This document shows positions 55,356-64,000 of a stretch of DNA of 64,000 bases, one piece after another. The DNA lies in assembly GCA_025504975.1 (NCBI GenBank), contig JANUWI010000001.1, positions 620,001 through 684,000 of the forward strand, written 5' to 3'. Position 1 is the first letter of the stretch. Every line of letters begins with the position of its first letter. Both the position numbers and the translations under genes were made by a program. The notes under the pieces were generated by a model. The model did no database searches and had not been told where the DNA came from. It was given only the letters and a program-made list of their open reading frames with translations. The DNA is from Plenodomus lindquistii (taxonomy: Eukaryota; Ascomycota; Dothideomycetes; Pleosporales; Leptosphaeriaceae).

Positions 55356-56819
55356 ATGTCAATCGATCCATCAAGCTTCGCGAACCAGAAACACAACCCT
55401 CTGTACATTCAAATCCTAGACCCCAAGAGCCGTTACACATTTGGAGATCGCATCGAGGGCATCGTCCGCATTGACCCCACTGTCCGGCCTCGCAATGTAA
55501 CCATCGTCTTCTCAGGATTTGCCCTTTTCCATGACAAAGAGGCTGTGCCCGCAAAACCCAAATTCTTTGAGTTCTCGGAAAAACTCTTCGTCTCGACGGG
55601 CGCTGGCGAGAACTTCGATATCTTACGACACGGCACCGCAGACGATGGCCGGGTAGAGTTGCCCTTCGGCTTCAGCTTTCCTCACAGCGTGACCCTGGCC
55701 CCACCCTCTGATCGGTCATGGTGGTACCACAAGGACGACTTTAATCATCCTCGGTTCCAACACTCTCCAGGGTTCCTCTTACCCCCTAGTTGCTCGCCTG
55801 TAAATCCGGCAGTCGGGAGTATCCTTTCACCCAGGATCTTGTACAATCTTGAAGCACGAGTGGACAACACCCTCAAAGTACGGCAAGACCTCTTCTTCAT
55901 CCCACCCGCACCCGAGTATGATCTTGCACTGCTCGAACCCAACCTCAACTTCGGACTTGCCCTTCCGAAACATTGTTGTCGCTACAAATTGATCCGCACC
56001 CGCAAACTCCTCCCTGGGTACAGCGAAAGTAGTAAACTTGGCAAGCTTCGAGACAAGCTAGTGGACAAAGAGTTGTTCTTCGGTTTGGAAAGCTTCGCAG
56101 AGGTGCCTTACGTCCGCTTCAATCTCTTCACGACGCCACCCCGCATCATTGTCATCGGCCGCCCTTTTCCCATCACTGTTACCGTCCAGCACCTGGAACG
56201 CTCAGACTCCATCCCAACACCACCAGTGCTACATCTACGCCGGCTGCGTGTTCAACTCCATTCTGCATTCCACACCTTCCTACCCATATTACTCAACGCG
56301 AAAAAGGGCGCGAGAGAATTGGTAGACGTCACAAGAGACACCACTACCCTCGTGGACAAGAAAATCGACAAGCTTGACGGCAAAACCCTCTACGACGGCC
56401 TCGACCTGTCCGACATTGAGCCCATAAGAATCACAAATGATGAACTTCTTCCCAGCTTCACAAGCTACGGCATGGCTATGGAATTTGAGCTGCAAGTGGA
56501 ACTATGGGGTGAATGCGCAGACCGCGAATTCTCCGGCATCACGTGTCTACAGAAGGTGCAGATTGTGACGGATTGGAAGGGTCCACCTGGCGACGCGGTC
56601 GAGATGCCAGGACCGGCGTACGAAGAGGTGGATCCTCTGGCCGCACTTGAGTTGAGTGATTATACACGGCTGGATGGAGTTCGCAATGGAGGCGGAACAC
56701 ACCAAGTCGATCTGCCAGCGTATGGATTGCCAGCAGCACCAGCGATGTCAATGCCAAGCGCACGAACACAGCCCCCACTGCCTCCACCGCCATATGCCGA
56801 CGGGACTCGGTTTGGATGA
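55356..56819 (+). CDS. Arrestin-like (alpha-arrestin) protein with C-terminal PPxY
   Basis: Single exon of 487 residues. The first in-frame ATG is at 55356. The arrestin N-domain begins with NPLYIQILDPKSRYTFGDRI and contains EGIVRIDPTVRPRNVTIVFSG-like strands, then LPFGFSFPHSVTLAPPSDRS. The C-domain follows around FTTPPRIIVIGRPFPITVTV. Near the end PPPY (about 477-480) is a PPxY motif that would bind WW domains of an Rsp5-type ubiquitin ligase, and GPAYEEV may be another weak site. Alpha-arrestins link such ligases to plasma-membrane transporters for endocytosis. The cargo is unknown. The protein ends shortly after the PPxY, so the tail is compact compared with Art-type yeast proteins. Confidence 0.85.
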   Translation: MSIDPSSFANQKHNPLYIQILDPKSRYTFGDRIEGIVRIDPTVRPRNVTIVFSGFALFHDKEAVPAKPKFFEFSEKLFVSTGAGENFDILRHGTADDGRVELPFGFSFPHSVTLAPPSDRSWWYHKDDFNHPRFQHSPGFLLPPSCSPVNPAVGSILSPRILYNLEARVDNTLKVRQDLFFIPPAPEYDLALLEPNLNFGLALPKHCCRYKLIRTRKLLPGYSESSKLGKLRDKLVDKELFFGLESFAEVPYVRFNLFTTPPRIIVIGRPFPITVTVQHLERSDSIPTPPVLHLRRLRVQLHSAFHTFLPILLNAKKGARELVDVTRDTTTLVDKKIDKLDGKTLYDGLDLSDIEPIRITNDELLPSFTSYGMAMEFELQVELWGECADREFSGITCLQKVQIVTDWKGPPGDAVEMPGPAYEEVDPLAALELSDYTRLDGVRNGGGTHQVDLPAYGLPAAPAMSMPSARTQPPLPPPPYADGTRFG

Positions 56820-57766
56820 GCCTAGCCCGTTGAATACGGTGGGAATGACCGCCATACAGGACCACGATATGGCAGCGTGGAACAAAGTCACACGTACGAC
56901 TCGCTTTTACGAGTATGCCAAGGAAGGCTTTCCACGTCTGACGCACAGCCTCATCCCTTTCAAAATGCCATACTGTGAGTCGCAGTGTCCAGCCGTACGG
57001 AAGTGGAAATGCTACTTCTTTGTCAAGCGCTCAGTCGTGCATAACCACACTTGGTATTTCAAACACAAACCCAACCGCAACCTTGTATGCAACCTTTAAT
57101 CCACGCATCGTGGTGGCGATTGATAAAAGTGCTGAGAGTCCATGTGTTGGGGTTCGCTGTGATAATATACAGGACTATGGCGAGGCGAAGCTATCCTGTC
57201 ATGCTAACATTGAAGAGACAAGGCGAAACGACCTTCATGGAAAATGGGATACACATGTCACAAAAGGCAAGAAGGGAAGGAACATGTGGAAACCCGAGTC
57301 AAAGAAGAAAGATGATGAACGAATTCAAATAATACGCTCGTCGTTACATTGCTACTTTGCGGTTTTTTTTCCTAGTCTGTGAGATCAAGAGAATACTTAA
57401 CATTGTCGCAGATTTAGATTGATTGTGATTGTGATTGCACCGTGAAAAACACACACCTGCTGTCGGAGCACCTCTATCATCACCAAGAAATGACTACTCA
57501 TTATGAAAGAGTTAATTTCGTCAGTATCATGAGGCACATACAGAGATCCATAGGAGAGCTATTAAGATGTTCGTTATTGCATTATGAAGTCTCATTTTTT
57601 TCGTGTAAAGCGTAATGTTCATACCACACAAAATCGCGAGAGTGCAATGTATTTCCTCTCACATGCACATGGCACTAAGAGAAACCCTGTCGAGCCAGAT
57701 GACGACCATGCCTTTACTGTCCAATTTCCTCAGAACACCAGCAATCAATCCGTCGAACCATTTGCT
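56820..57766. other. Convergent intergenic region
   Basis: 0.95 kb between convergent genes, AT-rich after 57380. No gene is seen; short frames on the plus strand continue from the arrestin 3' flank without motifs. Confidence 0.5.
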
Positions 57767-60228
57767 CTACTCGGAATCCTTGTAGTGAACACCAGACGCG
57801 ATGGCGCAAGGATCAGGGGCCCAGTTGATGTTGCAGTGCTCCCAGTCCTCGTCGCTCGTAATCTCACGCCTGAAGCTAAGAGCATGATAGATGCTGGCGA
57901 AGCGGAACTCGACGTAGTTGTACTGGTTTTAAAACATTAGTACAGGTCTCAAGCATGACAGGTGATATGGCACTTACACCCGTAGAAGTCTTGCCACGCT
58001 TGATGGTGTCGAGCTCCCGCTTCACTTTGTCCTTACCACGCGCAAGCTTCATAAGCAGCATATCAGACCACTCGTCGTCGGCACCAACAGCACGTACACA
58101 GCGTGATGCCTCACCATCTGCACAGGCCTGCATGACGTCGTTGACGGAGTTGGGACCTTCAGTGCGCTCGACAAGTACAATGGTCTTCTTGTCTTTGTCG
58201 CTGCCGGGAATCTCGATGCCGTTCTGGGTCGCCTCGTAGTACTTTTGGCAGCCCTCTGCCGTGAGGAAGCGAACCGTGCCGAAGCCGGAGCCGTCGGGCA
58301 GCGAAATAGATTCAAGTTTGCCGCCCCAGACAAGGGCCTGGAGCTGGTTTATGCTCTTGATTCCGGCAACTCCCTTGAGAATACAGGTACGGCAGCCAGC
58401 AGCTATTAACATTAGTACTGATGTGTGATGAACAGCATAGTAGACTTACGATTGTCGCGCTTCTCTTGACTAGGCCAGGCACTCATGTTGTCCACTGGGT
58501 CCTGAGACATTGACCGCAACTCTGGGTTTGTCTGAGGGGTCAGGATCGTGGGTCGCTTCTTCGATTCTGAGGCTGGGAACACAACGTCGGGCTCTGGCTT
58601 GGGTAAGATCTCCAGGATCTTCTTGCAAAGGCCGATGACTTCGTCAAGATTGTCTAATGAAATCTGTTTCTTTTCCACCAATGTAACGCAAAGCAGCAGA
58701 AAGTCCCCATCATTCTCATCCAGAATCTGCTTGACTGAAGCTGCCGTGACTTCCGTGACGCCCCTCTTCAATCCCTTGATGTAATTGAGTACAGCGAAGA
58801 CATAACGAGCTTTCAGAGCCTCGTTGTGCTCGGGAGAAGTCTGCAGTGTTGGTACATACGAGCTGCGCAACTTGTTGGCTACGAACTGTATGGTGTGGGC
58901 TGAGGTGCCTTTGCCGCCGGGAAGAGCATTGACATACTCGCAGGCCCTGCGCATGTACTCGGCCTCTACCTTGGCCTGTGACGGATCGTTCTGATCCCCT
59001 ACAGATTTCTTGGTCTCAGTATCAGATGACTGCTTCTGCTGCGAGGTCTCGACGGAGAGCCTAGGAGCCAGTGCTTTGGTAAGGTCTTCTCGCTTCGGCT
59101 GTACGGCTTGGGCAGGAGATGCCGCCACGGCTTCATCAAGAACCTTCTTGCCAACGTCGGCTTGGCTGAGACGGCCCTCGAAGGAGAACGCGTTTTTGTC
59201 AGGCCGGGTGGGTGAGGTGGCTGCGCTGATCTGTGATGTGCTCTTGACAGTTGGTGTTGTGAGACGAGTAAACATGTCTTCCAGACTGTCGTCCATTGGC
59301 TTGCTCCGAGTAGGAGTTTCGGTCTTGATTGGTGTAGCCTTGCCAGACGGAGTCGATGTGGGACGGGTGGCAGATGCGTAACTAAGGAGCAATGTTAGCA
59401 TCTTTTGTCTATTGAAGATGTGAGTCTCAATCGACAGGACATTTGTGTACAAGCAACCCAGCACGATGATTGTGGTAAAACATACCTCTCTGTCTCCTTT
59501 GGCGTTCCCATTACCGGGCCCGGGGCAGGCGAAGGTGCTGGCGTGGGGGCAGGCGTAGGCTGGGAGGTCGTAGGTAGCGGTGCCGCAACGCCAACAATCT
59601 TTACTGCCTTTTTCTTGAGCTTCAACGTGCCAGCATCTGCAGCAGGCTGAACAGCTAGGTTACTGCGCGCATCTTGACTGCCCCACAGGGGTGGAGCGTT
59701 GGCGAATGCCTGCGGCGCTTGAGCTTGTGCTGGTACTGCTCCACGCAGATGCGTTGGCGTGGCTTGCGATCCTCCAGGCTGCATAGATCTGGGACCTTGC
59801 GGCGGCGCGCCATGTAGGGCTGCGTATTTGGAGCTGTTCATAGCTGCTGGTGGTTGTTGTGGTGAGTGGGGTGTCGAGTCGAGCTCCTGCTCAGAAATCA
59901 CGGAACGCACTGGCAATAGCGGCAACGGTAAAGCTGCGCTCACCGCAATGTGCTCAGCATATGCCGGTTGAGTCGGGATAGCGCTGAGATTAGTGGGCAA
60001 GGAAGAGGGGTAGTTTGTGTTGTTGTGTGTTGTCAGTGCTGCAGGGCAAGAATTGTTAGCAATAGGAAGGCACGCGACCAGGTGAAAACATGGAAACGTA
60101 CCAACAACATGACGTTTGTTGACAGGAAGCTGCTCAATCCCGGTGATACAAGCGTTCAGGCAAGCTCGGTAGAGCTTGTCTTCACTGGTCCTAGGACGAG
60201 GCGCAGGTGAAGCTGAGTCTTGGGGCAT
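57767..60228 (-). CDS. Protein of unknown function with RRM-like C-terminal region
   Basis: Five exons, 60228-60102, 60038-59486, 59381-58450, 58402-57978 and 57922-57767, with introns of 63, 104, 47 and 55 nt and clean CTAAC/CTAAT branch sites, give 730 residues. The N-terminal 50 residues are conserved-looking (SEDKLYRACLNACITGIEQL). A Pro/Ala-rich, partly basic middle follows. Residues about 360-485 form an all-helical region (VAEAEYMRR-like start, then FLLLCVTLVEKKQ and LDEVIGLCKKIL). From about 538 come alpha/beta segments: RTCILKGVAG with GTVRFLTAEGC, and YNYVEFRFASIYHALSF at the end, which look like RRM strands beta1 and beta3 without full RNP aromatic residues. The last exon alone would be missed by a simple frame search. 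RNA binding is inference; no family name is offered. Confidence 0.8.
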
Positions 60229-62281
60229 GAGACTACAGAGACGGCATGTGCAACAAATGAGAGGCTGATGTGACTGCGGCGGTGACTGAGGCAAATAAAA
60301 TCTTGGGTATCATGCTGCTCTACCTAGGTAGTCGCCATGATGACACGTGATGGGGGATCGATGATGGTGAAGATGAGATGCGCAACCATGGGCACAAGCT
60401 TTTAGGGACATGGCTGTGGCAGACTAGAAGTGAAACATGGATATGTGCAACAGAAGGGTAGGTGCCGACATGGCGGGCAATAGCTGGACTATGCATGGGG
60501 AAACGGCGAAGCTGACGCTTTCCTCAACTACACCATCGAAATCCGAGCATGAGACTACTAGACACATTCGGCTTTCTTCAGCCGAAGCCACTGAGGTTGA
60601 CGAGTTAAAAGGACGACTAGATTTGGCACACTTTTGAAGACTGATGCTGGTGGTGGAAAAGGTAGGTGTGATTACAACTTGGAATGCTCTTTCGGCACAC
60701 CATGTGTACCGTGAACACGGGCGCTGCCAGTGTGAACGGCTTAGTCGTCGTTCCTAGTGCAATGAATAATCCACAGAAGGTCATGTAATTTGGTCGAGTC
60801 TTGACGACCCGGATGTGCTGAGGAAAGCAGGTTCCGGGCGGCATGACAATGGACCCGATTCGGCTTACAGTAAACGGAGTGCGGATATCTTGGCTGGTGC
60901 GTTGCTTCCAATGCCATTGTCCGTATAGATTTTTAAGCGCCACAAAGCTTGACATGTCAAGATCCACGGATTTGGGGTAGGACGACGGTCTAAAAGAAGA
61001 GACGGATGCGTGCGGATCGGATGGTGAAGATACGCGCCGAGCCGCGCAAAGGGGTCTCGCAAGATCAACTTAATGCAGGCACCGAAGGCATAGTTTGGCT
61101 AGCACTGCCTCGATGGCTCGACTATGTGGGCTGCAGTAGAAGCTGGTGAAACAGAGGCCGCACCAGGAAGGGGTCTGGGGGGTTGCAATATGTGGCCGAC
61201 GAGGGCAGCGTCGCAATACGCGTAGTTGCGAGATGTGCTCGTACACGGCACTGTTTACGAGAGCGTCAGGGTGCAGCGTACAGTAGGTACCGTACTCTTA
61301 TAGTCGATTCGGCGGCAAGGCATTTGAAACCACGTGCATGCGTTGGGGCTAGCCAACCCTGGCGGTACGGCCGAAATGGGCGCCGGCCAAGTGCACCGCT
61401 CAGGGACCACCATGACGCTGGGAAGGTGGGCACGTGGGGTCTCACTAGGGCAGAGGACTCTAGGTGTACACCGTGTACTATTGTGCATACAGACAGACAA
61501 GACATGGCAGACTGGGCCACGGCAACAAAGGACATTGACCAAGGACATTGACCAAGGACATTGACGGCAGAGGGTCCGACGGTTGCAGCTGCGGCGGGGC
61601 AAGCGCGGCGGCCGTGGCGTTTACGTACTGTGTACATACATAGTAGTAAGAGCCTGTGTGCTGCTGCATGGAGATTCTGGTTGCGCAGTCGGCGGTACAT
61701 GCCGTCGCGGTAAACCACGCTCGTCTCTCGTCTCGCCTCTACAGGGGCGTTGGCCCGCTGGGGCGCTGCCACTGGGCCGGGCTGCATGTCCAGACTGAGG
61801 GCTAGGCTAGGCCAATAGCCGACGGCGTGCGGGCGAGAGACGAGGGTGGACCGTGGGGAACAAGGAATAACAAACGGCTGCAGACTGCAAGCTGCACTCA
61901 CCCTGGTCGCTCTGGAGTCTTGGAGTCTGGGAGTCTGGACAGGAGCGGCTGTGAACTGCGCCCGTAACCCTGCTGCTGCTGCTGCTTGTTGTGGGTGAGC
62001 CGCGCAACACACCACTACTTTGTCTGCACTCACTGCCTGCACTGCCCGCACTGCCTGCGTCTGCACTGCGCCCACCGACTGCTATATCGCCAGCCCTACC
62101 CGCCCTTTGTCCCCTCTACACCACGCTACCCAACTCCACTCCGCATCGCTCCCGTCTCCTCTCCTCTCCCTTCCCCTCCCTCAATTCCCCCTCCCCATCT
62201 CCCTCCCCAAAGCAGGCCCGCGAGCGCGCTTGATGCCGGACCCGAGTCCAAGGCCCCCTGCCTAGATAGCCATCCTCCCCA
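60229..62281. promoter_or_regulatory. Long divergent intergenic region
   Basis: 2.05 kb between divergent start codons. The half next to the glycosyltransferase (61200-62280) is GC-rich, then strongly C/T-rich just before the start, which is typical of fungal promoters. A three-copy 13-bp repeat lies at 61528-61566. Overlapping frames on both strands look random. Confidence 0.5.
61528..61566. repeat. Three tandem copies of a 13-bp unit
   Basis: AAGGACATTGACC occurs three times in a row, the last copy ending in G in place of C. It is non-coding and about 0.7 kb upstream of the glycosyltransferase start. Confidence 0.9.
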
Positions 62282-63949
62282 ATGTCCAAGTTCACGCAGC
62301 GCTCGACGCACCAGTATGAGCTGCTGCCGCGCGCTTCTCTCGACGACGACATCGACGAGGCCCAGCAGCTGCGCACAACGCCTGCGCACCCTCCATGGCT
62401 GCGTCGCTTCACCAACCGCTTCCACGGCGTGAGCAAACTCTCCGACCGCGCCGTCTACACGCACTATGTCACCCCACGCCGTCGCAAGCGCTCCGTCCTG
62501 CGCCTCGTCTACTGGAGCGTCTTTTCGGTCCCATACATCCTGCTGTTCCTGGTCCTGTTTGCCGGCATCTTCTTCCCCAGCTACACCGTACGCCCTGCCC
62601 ACTACCAGGAGCTGCGCCAGCGCGCCATGGGGAGCGACGCCCCAGGACGCGGCAATCCCCATCACGAAAAGATCTTCATTGCCGCCGCCCTGTCCGAGGA
62701 GAACGGCACCCTGACGTCGGGCGCATGGGGCACCTCGGTCCTCCAGTTGATAGACCTGCTGGGCCCTGAGAACGTCCACTTCAGCCTGTACGAGGACAAC
62801 GCCGATGCAGAGACCAAGAAGTCGCTCGAGCGGTTCCGTCACAATGTCACCTGTGAGACCTTGCCCACTGCCAACACATGACACCATGCTGACTGAATAG
62901 CCAACTCCACCATTGTCTATGAAGATCTCGACCTATCGTCTCTACCCCGCGTCACCCTACCCACAGGCGAGACCCGCCTCAAGAGGATCGCCTTCCTTTC
63001 CGAGGTGCGCAACCGAGCCTTGGCCCCAATCGACTCCAACGGCGTCAAGTTCGACAAGATACTATATCTGAACGATGTCAACTTTGATCCCGTCGAGGCT
63101 ACTCAGCTTCTCTTCGCAACCAACATCGACTCAGCGGGCCGAGCAGACTACGCAGCTGCATGTGCCGTAGACTTCATCATGCCGTTCAAGTTCTACGATC
63201 GATTTGCTACACGAGACTTTGATGGCTTTACTACCGGTCTGGTCTTCTTTCCTTTCTTCACCAGTGCTGGTACGGCAACGAGCAGGAACGATGTTCTCTC
63301 TGGAACTGATGCTGTACGTGTCCGCAGCTGTTGGGGCGGCATGGTCGCCTACGAGGCAAAGTGGTTTCAAGAGCAGGAAAACTCGGGCGGGCAACCAACC
63401 GCTGTTCCCTCTGCCTTACCTCCAACCTCGCACAACACGAGCCTACCACCCCTACGTTTCCGTTACGAGACCGATACCTTCTGGGAAGCATCCGAATGCT
63501 GCCTCATCAATGCCGACCTTCAGTATCGCCAGACGGGCAAAGGCATGCCTACCAACCCGAGAATCTACTTGAATCCTTTCATTCGGGTAGCCTACGATGA
63601 GAAAACATTGTCATGGCTTGCTCTTGTTCGCCGGCCAGAACGCCTCTACTCCCTGATCCATGACATTCTCAACTACTTTGTGGGCTTTCCGGCGGTCCAA
63701 GACCGAGTTGGAGAAGAGCCTGGATCGGTCGTCAAAGACAGCGTCTGGCACTACGATGACCCCGAGCGAGGCTTCGCACACAATGCAACGCAGGCAGATC
63801 TGAAAGGACACTATGAAGAAGTGACCCGGATAGCGAAGCCTGGTAGCTTCTGCGGCGGCCGTAATCTGCTTGTCATGAACGAGAAGCCAGAACACGGACC
63901 AGGAAGATGGGGCAAAATCATACCCCCGGGTCCTCCTGATGGTCAGTGA
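62282..63949 (+). CDS. CAP59/CMT1-like mannosyltransferase (GT69 type), type II membrane protein
   Basis: Two exons, 62282-62852 and 62901-63949 (48-nt intron), give 539 residues. A short cytosolic N-terminus precedes one membrane segment (YWSVFSVPYILLFLVLFAGI), then a lumenal catalytic domain. The CAP59_mtransfer family marks are visible: KIFIAAALSEENGTL, LGPENVHFSLYEDN, the LNDVNFDP motif that is likely to bind metal and sugar nucleotide, the ADYAAACAVDF block, SCWGGMVAY, and ECCLINADL with IYLNPFIRVAYD. Cryptococcal relatives act on capsule or wall mannans in the Golgi. The end is uncertain: just before the stop there is a donor-like GTCAGT, and the window ends with an acceptor-like CTCTTCAG, so a further exon is possible. 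Confidence 0.92.
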
Positions 63950-64000
63950 CGAGTCCCATAACAATTTGCGGCTCTTACTTTCTTTGTACTCTCTTCAGCA

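Overview
The window looks like nuclear DNA of a filamentous ascomycete, most likely a dothideomycete of the Pleosporales type. The evidence is many short GT-AG introns (47 to 143 nt) with CTAAC/CTGAC-like branch sites, an ApsA/Num1-type cortical protein, a cerato-platanin of the SnodProt1 type, a GT69 (CAP59-like) glycosyltransferase, and a density of about one gene per 2.5 kb. The species cannot be named from the sequence alone. I support 26 protein-coding genes. I see no tRNA, rRNA, CRISPR array, origin or intact transposon. Exon borders were worked out by hand from splice signals and reading phase, and they were checked to give whole numbers of codons.

Layout. 0-8 kb: 3'-truncated SAP-domain gene, Rieske monooxygenase, then NOC3 and NIP7 back to back (both 60S biogenesis), then ISY1 (spliceosome). 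8.9-20 kb: the very long ApsA/NUM1 homologue with its divergent neighbour CWC24 (spliceosome), then a disordered conserved protein. 20.8-28.1 kb: alpha/beta hydrolase, a small disordered protein, CCT8 and the mitochondrial ribosomal protein mL46. 28.9-36.7 kb is the accessory-looking part: cytochrome P450, a zinc-independent MDR reductase, a secreted GPI-type cupredoxin, a degenerate AT-rich inverted repeat, a near-perfect 54-nt hairpin and a secreted cerato-platanin. 38-51 kb: ECL1-like lifespan factor, EFM3 and RPS24 (divergent, both translation), VPS72 (SWR1 complex) and a JSN1/PUF-type RNA-binding protein. 52-64 kb: mRNA guanylyltransferase CEG1, complex III chaperone CBP3, an alpha-arrestin with a PPxY motif, a 730-residue protein with RRM-like segments and no family I can name, and a CAP59-like glycosyltransferase running to the window edge.

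Most of the window is conserved housekeeping: ribosome assembly, splicing, translation, chaperonin, chromatin and capping. Several pairs share a divergent promoter. I did not find a convincing new multi-gene system. The most unusual signals are non-coding or repetitive: the 35.8 kb hairpin upstream of the cerato-platanin gene, the inverted-repeat relic at 34.6-34.95 kb, the roughly 24-copy T-x-P repeat and the 12-residue Ser-Arg repeats of ApsA, a strongly folded intron in RPS24, and the conserved-looking genes of unknown function.
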